Origin: Methylobacterium thuringiense
Lineage (GTDB): Bacteria > Pseudomonadota > Alphaproteobacteria > Rhizobiales > Beijerinckiaceae
Assembly (NCBI RefSeq): GCF_022179645.1
Contig: NZ_BPRA01000008.1
Span: 62,001 to 126,000 of the forward strand
Direction of reading: 5' to 3'
Length of the DNA stretch: 64,000 bases
Position numbers and translations under genes: made by a program. Position 1 is the stretch's first letter; every line of letters starts with the position of its first letter. Under the pieces are notes generated by a model. It did not search any database and was not told the origin of the DNA. It saw only the letters and a program-made list of their open reading frames with translations. This document shows positions 57,100 through 64,000 of this stretch, piece after piece.

Positions 57100-57840
57100 T
57101 CACCGACGCAGTCCGGCGAGCAGGGCCTCGATCTCGACGCGTGCAGCGGCCACGGCCCCGGCGTCCCGGCCGCGCACGACGATACGGTTGGCAAAACCCT
57201 CCTGCGTCATTGAGGGATAGGACCCGATCGACACGGCGCCATGCGCCGCCGCGATCGTCGCGAGACCACCCGCGAAGCTGCCTTCGGGGAGCTTTCCCGC
57301 CTCGATGGTCTCGGAGATCACGGGGACGCCCTGCGAGAGGCCCGGCAGGATGGCGTCGAGCATAGCGTTCATGATCTGCGGCACGCCGGCCATGACGAAG
57401 ACGTTGCCGATGGAAAAGCCCGGCGCCTTCGAGACCGGATTCGGGATCAGGTCGGCTCCGTCGGGGATGCGGGCCATGCGCAAGCGTGCCGCGTTCAGAT
57501 CTTCCGGCTTGTGCCGCTCCAGGAGCATCACACGGGCGCGCTCGTCGATGCCGATGCCGACCCCGAAGGCGGCGGCGATGCTGTCGGCGGTGATGTCGTC
57601 GTGGGTCGGGCCGATGCCGCCGGTGGTGAACAGATAGGTGTAGCGCTCACGCAGCGCATTCACCGCCGCGACGATCTCCTCGGTCACGTCCGGCACGACG
57701 CGGACCTCGCGCAGGTCGATGCCGATCTCGGTGAGCCGCTCGGCGATCGACCCAATGTTCTTGTCCTTGGTGCGGCCGGACAGGATCTCGTCGCCGATGA
57801 CGAGCACGGCGGCGGTGACGGCTGGGGTCGGCTCGGACAT
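57100..57840 (-). CDS. MoCF-domain (CinA N-terminal type) protein
   Basis: A 246-residue protein with the molybdopterin-binding/CinA fold: AAVLVIGDEILSGRTKDKN, TTGGIGPTHDDITADSIA, and NPVSKAPGFSIGNVFVMAG. It lacks the C-terminal amidohydrolase domain of full CinA. Known relatives act as pyrophosphatases on ADP-ribose/FAD-type substrates or bind molybdopterin. Divergent from sfsA. Confidence 0.9.
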   Translation of the reverse strand: MSEPTPAVTAAVLVIGDEILSGRTKDKNIGSIAERLTEIGIDLREVRVVPDVTEEIVAAVNALRERYTYLFTTGGIGPTHDDITADSIAAAFGVGIGIDERARVMLLERHKPEDLNAARLRMARIPDGADLIPNPVSKAPGFSIGNVFVMAGVPQIMNAMLDAILPGLSQGVPVISETIEAGKLPEGSFAGGLATIAAAHGAVSIGSYPSMTQEGFANRIVVRGRDAGAVAAARVEIEALLAGLRR

Positions 57841-57944
57841 CGGGACTCGGGGGCGAGCGTGGATCGGCTGAGCGTGGCAAGTAGCGCGCCCCGGATTATA
57901 CGCCAGCGCCTTCGCCTCACGGCACGCTGGTGCTACGCGGCGCG

Positions 57945-58661
57945 ATGCGTTTTCAAAAGCCCCTGATCGAAGCGCGGCTGGTCCAGCGCTACAAGCGCTT
58001 CCTCGCCGACATGGTGCTGGCCGACGGCACGACGGTTACCGCCCATTGCGCCAATCCCGGTGCGATGCTCGGGCTGAATGCGCCGGGCAGCCGCGTGCTG
58101 CTCTCGACCTCCGACAGCAAGACCAGGAAGCTCCCGTATTCCTGGGAGCTGGTCGAGGCCGAACTGCCGGGCGGCCCGCAATGGGTCGGGATCAACACGC
58201 TGCGCCCGAACGCCCTGGTGGAGGAGGCATTTCACGCCGGAGCGCTGGCGCCGCTCGCCGGCTATACCGGCCTACGGCCCGAGGTCGCCTACGGCACGGC
58301 GAGCCGGGTCGACTTCCTCGCGACGGGCGAGGGGCTGCCGCCCTGCCATGTCGAGGTGAAGAACTGCCACCTGATGCGGCAGGCCGGCCTCGCCGAGTTT
58401 CCCGATTGCAAGGCCGCCCGCAGCGCCCGCCATATGGTCGAACTCGCCAACGTCGTCGCAAGTGGGGGCCGGGCGATGCTGATCGTCGTGGTGCAGATGC
58501 GGGCGGAGGTCTTCGACGTCGCCCGCGACATCGATCCGGCCTTCGACCGGGCGTTCCGGGCGGCCCGTGAGGCCGGCGTCGAGGTCCACGCCTATCGCTG
58601 CCGCATCACGCCGGAGGAGGTCGTCATCGCCGACGCGATCCCGGTGATGGGCCCGGGCTGA
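57945..58661 (+). CDS. sfsA: Sugar fermentation stimulation protein homologue SfsA
   Basis: A 238-residue protein with an N-terminal OB-like part (RFLADMVLADGTTVTAHCANPGAM) and a nuclease-like core: GTASRVDFL and CHVEVKNCHLM, where the acidic residues and the E-x-K pair resemble PD-(D/E)XK enzymes. SfsA proteins bind or cleave nucleic acid; the physiological role is unsettled. Start at 57945 (MRFQKPLIEARL). Confidence 0.93.
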   Translation: MRFQKPLIEARLVQRYKRFLADMVLADGTTVTAHCANPGAMLGLNAPGSRVLLSTSDSKTRKLPYSWELVEAELPGGPQWVGINTLRPNALVEEAFHAGALAPLAGYTGLRPEVAYGTASRVDFLATGEGLPPCHVEVKNCHLMRQAGLAEFPDCKAARSARHMVELANVVASGGRAMLIVVVQMRAEVFDVARDIDPAFDRAFRAAREAGVEVHAYRCRITPEEVVIADAIPVMGPG

Positions 58662-59489
58662 TCAGTCCCGCTCGAACATCAGGTTCAGCCGGGTCGCCGC
58701 GAGGCGGCGATAGCCGTAGCCCTCCAGCAGCGCCGGCAGGTCGATGTGCCATTGCTCGGTGCCGTTCTCGACGATGAGCAGCTTCGGCAGCAAGCTCTTG
58801 GGCGCCTCGCGCAGGAACGGCTCGAGAATCAGGTCCTCGGCGCCCTCGACGTCGAGCTTCACCGCGTCGATCTGCGAAATCCCCTCCGACTGGCACAGCC
58901 CGAGCAGCGTCACCGCCGGCACCTTGATCTCGGCGCCCTGGTTGGTGCCGACGATCTTGACGCTCGACTCGCCCTGGTTGCGCGCATCGATGAAGAGCGT
59001 CAGCTCGCCGGCCTTGTCGGCCACCGCGCAGGCCACCGCCTTGATGGTGCCGTAGGGGTTCTGGCCGATGTTGTAGATCAGCTTGTCGAACACGGCGGGC
59101 TGGGGCTCGACCGCCAGGATCTTGGCTCGCGGTCCGGCGAAGGCGCCGACGAAAAGCGCGTAGGCGCCGATATTCGCACCGATATCGAGAAACACGCCGT
59201 TCTGCGGCATGCGGGCCTTGAGGATCACCCGCTCCTCGGGATCGAAGAACTGCGGCGTGAACAGCACCTTCTTCTCGCAATTGTTGTCGTAGGGGTGCAG
59301 CCGCATGCGTGCGCCGTAGCGCTCGACATCGAGCGGCTTGCCCCTCAGCATCGAGATCGCGATCCGCCGCAGCAGCATCGCCGTGCGGCGCCCGCGCCAG
59401 CTGCCCTCGGGCAGCGTCTGCGTGTGGGCTGCGATGCGGGCGACGAGCCCGGTCGGGGCGTAGGTGCCGTAGGGCTGCGTGTCCTTCAT
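58662..59489 (-). CDS. FkbM-family methyltransferase
   Basis: A 275-residue SAM-dependent methyltransferase. The SAM-binding motif I is FLDIGANIGAYALFV (about 110-124), followed by ILAVEPQPAVF and the FkbM C-terminal pattern DAVKLDVEGAEDLIL. It lacks a signal peptide. The acceptor, often a sugar or polysaccharide hydroxyl, is unknown. The ATG at 59489 gives a natural N-terminus. Convergent with sfsA. Confidence 0.88.
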   Translation of the reverse strand: MKDTQPYGTYAPTGLVARIAAHTQTLPEGSWRGRRTAMLLRRIAISMLRGKPLDVERYGARMRLHPYDNNCEKKVLFTPQFFDPEERVILKARMPQNGVFLDIGANIGAYALFVGAFAGPRAKILAVEPQPAVFDKLIYNIGQNPYGTIKAVACAVADKAGELTLFIDARNQGESSVKIVGTNQGAEIKVPAVTLLGLCQSEGISQIDAVKLDVEGAEDLILEPFLREAPKSLLPKLLIVENGTEQWHIDLPALLEGYGYRRLAATRLNLMFERD

Positions 59490-59604
59490 GCCGAGGGGTG
59501 ATGCCAGCCGGATCGATCCTCGGCAAGTCGGGTGTAACCGACCGCACACGCTTTGATTTTTGCTTGCCCCCGCGCCAAGACACGCCAAACGAGGAGCCGA
59601 GCCC

Positions 59605-60372
59605 GTGCAGACCTTCGATTCCGACGGCGTGACCATCGCCTTCATCGATGTTCCGGCCAAAGGCGGCACGGGCGATCCCGTGCTGCTCGTCCACGGCTTC
59701 GCCTCGACCCACGCGGTCAACTGGGTGAACACGCTCTGGGTACGCACGCTGACGGATGCCGGCTACCGGGTGATCGCGCTGGACAACCGCGGCCACGGCC
59801 AGAGCCAGAAGCTCTACGCACCTGAGGCCTACGGCACCGACATCATGTCGGGCGACGCGCTGCGGCTGCTCGAACATCTCGGCATCGAACGCGCCAACGT
59901 GATGGGCTACTCGATGGGCGCCCGGATCAGCGCGGTGCTGGCGCTCGACCATCCCGAGCGTGTGCGCTCGCTGCTGATGGGCGGGCTCGGCCTCTACATG
60001 GTCGACGGCAAGGGCGGCCTGCCGGACGGCATCGCCGAGGCTTTGGAAGCCCCCCCCGGGACGCCGGCGGCGAACCCGACGGCGGCCGCCTTCCGCGCGT
60101 TCGCCGAGCAGACCAAGAGCGACCTGCGCGCGCTGGCCGCCTGTATCCGCTGCGCGCGGCATCGGCTGTCGCGGGCGGAACTCGCCCTGATCGAGACGCC
60201 GACGCTGGTCTCGGTCGGCACCCTCGACACGGTAGCCGGCTCGGGCGAGGCGCTGGCCAAGCTGATGCCGAACGCGACCTATCTCGAACTCACCGATCGC
60301 GACCACAGCAGCGCGGTCGGCGACAGAGCGCACCGCAAGGGCGTGCTGGAATTTCTGGCCAAGCGGGCCTGA
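59605..60372 (+). CDS. Alpha/beta-fold hydrolase
   Basis: A 255-residue hydrolase with oxyanion motif LLVHGFAST, the nucleophile elbow GYSMGAR (Ser near residue 106), and the late catalytic His in TDRDHSSAVG. The GTG start at 59605 follows a GAGGAG site; an upstream frame lacks homology. Esterase or C-C hydrolase activity is possible, but the substrate is unknown. Confidence 0.88.
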   Translation: MQTFDSDGVTIAFIDVPAKGGTGDPVLLVHGFASTHAVNWVNTLWVRTLTDAGYRVIALDNRGHGQSQKLYAPEAYGTDIMSGDALRLLEHLGIERANVMGYSMGARISAVLALDHPERVRSLLMGGLGLYMVDGKGGLPDGIAEALEAPPGTPAANPTAAAFRAFAEQTKSDLRALAACIRCARHRLSRAELALIETPTLVSVGTLDTVAGSGEALAKLMPNATYLELTDRDHSSAVGDRAHRKGVLEFLAKRA

Positions 60373-60378
60373 GAGACG

Positions 60379-61140
60379 TCAGCTCTTCAGCCGATACCCC
60401 GTCTTGAACATCCAGCTCACCGCCCCGAGGCAGAGCACCAGGAACAGGGCCACCATGGTGAGGCTGATGCCGATGCCGACATCGGCCCGGCCGAAGAAGG
60501 CCCAGCGGAAGGCGCTGATCAGGTAGACGACGGGGTTGAGGTGGCTGACCGCCCGCCAGAACGGGGGCAGTACGTCGATCGAGTAGAAGCTGCCGCCGAG
60601 GAATGTCAGCGGCGTCACGATGAGCAACGGCACGAGCTGCAGCTTCTCGAAGCCGTCGGCCCAGAGCCCGATCACGAAGCCGAACAGGCTGAACGTCACG
60701 GCCGTGAGCAGCAGGAAGAAGACCATCCAGACCGGATGCGCGATGTGCAGCGGCACGAACAACGCCGCCGTGCCGAGGATGATCAGCCCGATCAGGATCG
60801 ACTTCGAGGCCGCGGCGCCGACATAGCCGGCGACGATATCGAAGGGCGAGACCGGAGCCGAGAGCAGCTCATAGATCGTGCCGGCGAAGCGCGGGAAGTA
60901 AATGCCGAAGGAGGCGTTGGCGATGCTCTGCGTCAGCAGGGAGAGCATCATCAGCCCCGGCACGATGAAGGCGCCGTAGGGGACGCCGTCGACCTCCTGC
61001 ACGCGCGCGCCGATCGCCGCGCCGAACACCACGAAGTAGAGCGAGGTCGAGACCACCGGTGCGACGATGCTCTGCAAGGCCGTGCGCCAGAAGCGGGCCA
61101 TCTCGAAGCCGTAGATGGCGCGAATCGCGGGGGCGTTCAT
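60379..61140 (-). CDS. ABC-2 type exporter permease
   Basis: A 253-residue permease with six helices. It contains [28 protein letters not shown] and [17 protein letters not shown], the ABC-2 family pattern, plus [18 protein letters not shown]. Together with the ATPase encoded upstream (61256-62182) it forms a YadG/YadH-type exporter of unknown substrate. The start at 61140 gives [11 protein letters not shown]. Convergent with the hydrolase, 6 bp apart. Confidence 0.92.
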   Translation of the reverse strand: MNAPAIRAIYGFEMARFWRTALQSIVAPVVSTSLYFVVFGAAIGARVQEVDGVPYGAFIVPGLMMLSLLTQSIANASFGIYFPRFAGTIYELLSAPVSPFDIVAGYVGAAASKSILIGLIILGTAALFVPLHIAHPVWMVFFLLLTAVTFSLFGFVIGLWADGFEKLQLVPLLIVTPLTFLGGSFYSIDVLPPFWRAVSHLNPVVYLISAFRWAFFGRADVGIGISLTMVALFLVLCLGAVSWMFKTGYRLKS

Positions 61141-61255
61141 ATCTGTTGCCCTCGCAGCTGACGCTGCAAGGGCCGTCCGCCGCACGCGCGGCGGCGCGCA
61201 GTCGCGCTTGCCGACGGCCTGCGGCTGAAAGGGTCGACGCTTTTCGCCGTCGGTG

Positions 61256-62182
61256 TCATGCCTGTTCCCTCACCAGATCCACGAAGATTTCTTCGAGCGA
61301 ACTCTGGCTCGTCTGGAGATCCTGAAAACGGATGCCGGCGGCGGCGAGGTCGGTGAGGAGCCCGGTGATGCCGGTGCGGCCACCCCGCGTGTCATAGGTG
61401 TAGATGAGTTCTTGGCCGTTGCCGGAGAGGCTCAGGTCGTGGTCGGCCAGTAATTCGGGGATCGCATCGAGCTTGTCCTGCAGGTGCAGCGTGAGCTGCT
61501 TCTTGCCGAGCTTGCGCATCAGCTCGGCCTTCTCCTCCACCAGCACGATCTCGCCCTTGCGGATCACGCCGACCCGATCGGCCATCTCCTCGGCTTCCTC
61601 GATGTAGTGCGTGGTAAGGATGACGGTGACGCCCGATTCGCGAAGGCGCCGCACCATGCGCCACATGTCCTGGCGCAGCTCGACGTCGACGCCGGCCGTC
61701 GGCTCGTCGAGGAACAGGATCTTCGGCTCGTGACTCAGCGCCTTGGCGATGAGCACCCGGCGCTTCATGCCTCCGGACAGCGTCATGATCCTGCTGTCGC
61801 GCTTGTCCCAGAGCGACAACTCCTTGAGCACCCGCTCGATATGGCCAGGGTCCTTGCGCAGTCCGAACAGACCGCGGCTGAAGCTCACGGTATTGAACAC
61901 CGTTTCGAATGCGTCGGTGGTGAGTTCCTGCGGCACCAGCCCGATCAGGCGACGGGCGGCGCGATAGTCGATCGCTATGTCGTGACCGTCGGCGACGATG
62001 GTGCCGGTGGTGGGCGTGACGATGCCGCAGACCACGTTGATCAGCGTCGACTTACCTGCGCCGTTGGGTCCGAGCAGCGCAAAGATCTCGCCGCGCCGGA
62101 TCTCGAGGTTCACGTTCTTCAACGCGGAGAGGCCGGAGGCATAGGTCTTGGAGAGATCGGTGATCGTGATGATCGGCTGCAT
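61256..62182 (-). CDS. ABC exporter ATPase (ABC-2 partner)
   Basis: A 308-residue ATPase with Walker [14 protein letters not shown], signature [16 protein letters not shown], Walker [14 protein letters not shown] and switch His in [13 protein letters not shown]-terminal regulatory part of about 80 residues ends in [14 protein letters not shown]. Partner of the permease 115 bp downstream. Similar to YadG; the substrate is unknown. Confidence 0.94.
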   Translation of the reverse strand: MQPIITITDLSKTYASGLSALKNVNLEIRRGEIFALLGPNGAGKSTLINVVCGIVTPTTGTIVADGHDIAIDYRAARRLIGLVPQELTTDAFETVFNTVSFSRGLFGLRKDPGHIERVLKELSLWDKRDSRIMTLSGGMKRRVLIAKALSHEPKILFLDEPTAGVDVELRQDMWRMVRRLRESGVTVILTTHYIEEAEEMADRVGVIRKGEIVLVEEKAELMRKLGKKQLTLHLQDKLDAIPELLADHDLSLSGNGQELIYTYDTRGGRTGITGLLTDLAAAGIRFQDLQTSQSSLEEIFVDLVREQA

Positions 62183-62302
62183 CGCGGCCTTTATGCGCAA
62201 AATCGACCCGCCAGCGCGGGGAGGGCGGCTATAGCACGTCCCTCGGGACGCGGTCGGACGTGTGGGTGTCGCAGGATGGCACCGGACGATCGCCGCCCGA
62301 TT

Positions 62303-62491
62303 TCAGCTCTTGAAGATCGAGCCGGCCGCCTGACGCGCCGCTTCCTTGGCGGTCTTGGCCGCCTCCAGTCGCTCGATCTCGGCCCGCAGCAGAGTGATGC
62401 GCTCGGCCAGATCGCCGACGGAGAGTTCGTCGAGCTTCTGCCCGATCTCGTGGGTCGCGAGCCGGCGGGGCCGGGAATCGTCGTCGTGCAT
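62303..62491 (-). CDS. DUF1192 small protein
   Basis: A 62-residue protein. It has the DUF1192 layout: HEIGQKLDELSVGDLAERITLLRAEIERLEA, then an Ala/Lys-rich C-terminus ending AGSIFKS. The heptad pattern predicts a short coiled coil. Function unknown. Start at 62491. Confidence 0.8.
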   Translation of the reverse strand: MHDDDSRPRRLATHEIGQKLDELSVGDLAERITLLRAEIERLEAAKTAKEAARQAAGSIFKS

Positions 62492-62576
62492 GCCTCGATC
62501 GGCGTCACCGCCGTCCCTCGCCTTGCTTGCTGGAGGAATAGCGGGGGAGGGTGCCGGCCGTCCAGGGAGGTAACGG

Positions 62577-62605
62577 TCATTGCGAGCGTAGCGAAGCAAC
62601 GGCGG
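62577..62605. repeat. Half copy of the TCATTGCGAGC intergenic repeat
   Basis: GGTCATTGCGAGCGTAGCGAAGCAA matches one arm of the element at 31303-31387. The mirrored arm is missing. Confidence 0.55.
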
Positions 62606-62612
62606 CGAGGGT

Positions 62613-63662
62613 TCAGAGATCCCGGCGTTCGATGCCCTCGAACGACAGGATGAAGTCCGCACCATAAGCCGTTGCCGGCGTTTGAAATCCGGGGCTTGCT
62701 TCGCCCTGCGCGGCCCGACGGGCGATCTCCACTGCCGTCAGCGCGGTCAGCGTGTAGCCTTCGGGCGATTCCATCCGACTCGCGACGCGGAGGCCGCTAT
62801 CGTCCCACGCCTCGGCGAGGAACAGGCATCGCGAACGGGCGCGCTCCTCCGGTGTGGGACCGGGCGCCGCCAGGCGTTCGATGGCACGCTTGAGCAGCAC
62901 TTGGCTGAACCCCGTCGCCAGGAGCCGCTTGAACGGTCGCGGCATAGCCGCCGCCCGGGCGAGCGACGGGGAGGCCTGGAAGAACACGTCGATGTCGGGG
63001 ATCCTGGTCGAGTACCAGGCCGTGGCGACGTCGCCCCAGCCGAGCCCGATGGCCGAACGCGGGCCGGAGCCGAAATCGGCGCTGGCTCGGGGCGTGTCGG
63101 CGATCTCGACGATGCGGCCGCCCCGGCGCATGCGGGTGCCGCAAGCGACGCCTTCCACCATGGTCTTGGCCGTGCCGCGACTGATGCCCTGGAAACCGCC
63201 GATCGAAATCCGCAGGCGCGTGGCGCCGGGCAGCCGCCCGGCCACGTGGGCGGCGAGGCAATCGCTGGGGACGACATCGAACCCCGCCCCCGGCAGCAGC
63301 ATGATCCCGGCGGCTTCGGCCTCGCCGCTGCGCGCCGCAAGCGCTTCGATCACGTCGATCTCGCCGGTGATGTCGACGTAATGCGTGGCCGTGGTCAAGC
63401 AGGCCTCGGCTATCGGCCGGGATGTCGCCGAGAACGGTCCGGCCGCGTGCAGCACGGCCTCGATCCCGGCGAGGCCGTCACGCACCGCGGCAGGTGTCTC
63501 GAGGCCGAAGGCGCGCCATTCGAGCCCGAGGCGTTCGGCGAACCCACGCACCGCATCGACGCTTCGACCCGCGAGGACGGGACGCAGCCCGCGCGCGACG
63601 GCGTGCTCCGCGCAGAGGCGGCCCGTGTAGCCGGTCGCGCCGTAGATCAGGAACGTGCTCAC
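62613..63662 (-). CDS. Saccharopine dehydrogenase-like / trans-acting enoyl reductase family protein
   Basis: A 349-residue protein with the nucleotide-binding motif YGATGYTGRLCAEH at its N-terminus, then HAAGPFSATSRPIAEACL and YVDITGE. This is the saccharopine-dehydrogenase-like family that includes trans-acting enoyl reductases. The GTG start at 63662 follows a perfect AGGAGGTG site. The native substrate is unknown. Confidence 0.9.
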   Translation of the reverse strand: MSTFLIYGATGYTGRLCAEHAVARGLRPVLAGRSVDAVRGFAERLGLEWRAFGLETPAAVRDGLAGIEAVLHAAGPFSATSRPIAEACLTTATHYVDITGEIDVIEALAARSGEAEAAGIMLLPGAGFDVVPSDCLAAHVAGRLPGATRLRISIGGFQGISRGTAKTMVEGVACGTRMRRGGRIVEIADTPRASADFGSGPRSAIGLGWGDVATAWYSTRIPDIDVFFQASPSLARAAAMPRPFKRLLATGFSQVLLKRAIERLAAPGPTPEERARSRCLFLAEAWDDSGLRVASRMESPEGYTLTALTAVEIARRAAQGEASPGFQTPATAYGADFILSFEGIERRDL

Positions 63663-63682
63663 AGCCGGACACCTCCTGAACG

Positions 63683-63705
63683 AAAAAGCCGCCCGAAGGC
63701 GGCTT
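63683..63705 (-). terminator. Rho-independent terminator after atpF
   Basis: On the minus strand GCCGCC and GGGCGGC pair around a TTC loop and run into TTTTT. It lies 26 bp past the atpF stop. Confidence 0.9.
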
Positions 63706-63729
63706 GGTCGATCATATAGGCGATGGCGA

Positions 63730-64000
63730 TCAAGCCTGGAGGCGGGTCTTCACCTCGCCGAGGCTCGACTTGACGAGGTCCTGGGCCGTCTGCCCCTGAA
63801 GACGCTCGCGCAGGATCGTCTCGGAGACCTTCACCGCGGCGTCGGCGGCAGCGGCGCGAACCTGCGCGGCTGCCTGGGCCTCGGCCTGGGCGATCTTCTG
63901 CTCGGCCGACTTGGTGCGGCGGGCGATGTAATCCTCAAGCCGGACATGGCCCTCGGCATCGATGCGCTTGGCCTCCTCGTGGGCGTCGGCGACGATGCGC
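63730..64000 (-). CDS. atpF: ATP synthase F0 subunit b, C-terminal part (runs off window)
   Basis: The minus-strand frame (from about 63999 down) reads [37 protein letters not shown] and ends [14 protein letters not shown]. This long Ala/Glu/Lys helix is the dimeric stalk of subunit b, linking the membrane F0 ring with F1. The N-terminal membrane anchor lies beyond the window. The terminator downstream marks the end of its operon. Confidence 0.85.
   Translation of the reverse strand, partial: RIVADAHEEAKRIDAEGHVRLEDYIARRTKSAEQKIAQAEAQAAAQVRAAAADAAVKVSETILRERLQGQTAQDLVKSSLGEVKTRLQA

Overview
The window is GC-rich chromosomal DNA from a serine-cycle methylotroph of the Methylobacterium/Methylorubrum group (Alphaproteobacteria, Rhizobiales). 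The decisive evidence is a contiguous set of serine-cycle genes at 43.4-53.6 kb: sga, hprA, mtdA, fch, mtkA, mtkB, ppc and mclA. MtdA and malate thiokinase together are hallmarks of these methylotrophs. A TrcR-type cell-cycle regulator, an RpoH sigma factor and an alphaproteobacterial-type SOS box agree with this placement. I see no prophage, integrase, transposase or CRISPR array; the window is mostly core genome with a few remnants and small toxin-antitoxin genes.

Layout. 0-6 kb: end of a PepSY membrane protein, TrcR, two uncharacterised proteins, an RluA-type pseudouridine synthase and FtsY. 6-15 kb: vapBC, YciB, and the cytochrome c maturation genes. The latter are split into ccmC-D-G (7.5-9.0 kb) and ccmA-B (13.2-14.5 kb) by about 4 kb holding a zinc metallopeptidase, a SOUL haem-binding protein and a chemoreceptor. 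15-20 kb: aconitase, a remnant of a DUF2325-type gene, a molybdate-type operator, a one-domain ModE regulator and a zinc alcohol dehydrogenase. 20-26 kb: several tiny uncharacterised proteins, tRNA-Glu, RluD-type synthase, RpoH, a proline-rich membrane protein. 25.6-33 kb: purA, a TonB-dependent receptor with its own ModE-type operator, D-amino acid aminotransferase and purB. 33-43 kb: a DUF892 stress protein plus a decayed copy of its 3' end, HAD phosphatase, MoaB, a SOS-box-linked radical SAM protein, RNase HII and envelope-lipid genes. 43.4-53.6 kb: serine cycle. 53.7-64 kb: GlcG/HbpS-like protein, bestrophin, FNT channel, MoCF-domain protein, SfsA, FkbM methyltransferase, hydrolase, ABC-2 exporter, an enoyl-reductase-like protein and the end of ATP synthase subunit b.

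How it fits together. MtdA and Fch handle the C1 unit on tetrahydrofolate. Sga and HprA convert serine to glycerate. Ppc makes oxaloacetate. MtkAB and MclA turn malate into acetyl-CoA and glyoxylate, and glyoxylate returns to Sga. The genes look like two transcription units: sga-hprA-mtdA-fch, and mtkA-mtkB-ppc-mclA. Palindromic intergenic repeats sit inside both units.

The most interesting signal is a putative molybdate circuit. Two operators share the architecture CGCTATATC-N6-inverted arm. One sits upstream of the TonB-dependent receptor, the other between the one-domain modE gene and the DUF2325 remnant. A further half-site lies upstream of modE itself. This suggests ModE-controlled outer-membrane uptake of a metal oxyanion, which is inferred from sequence only.
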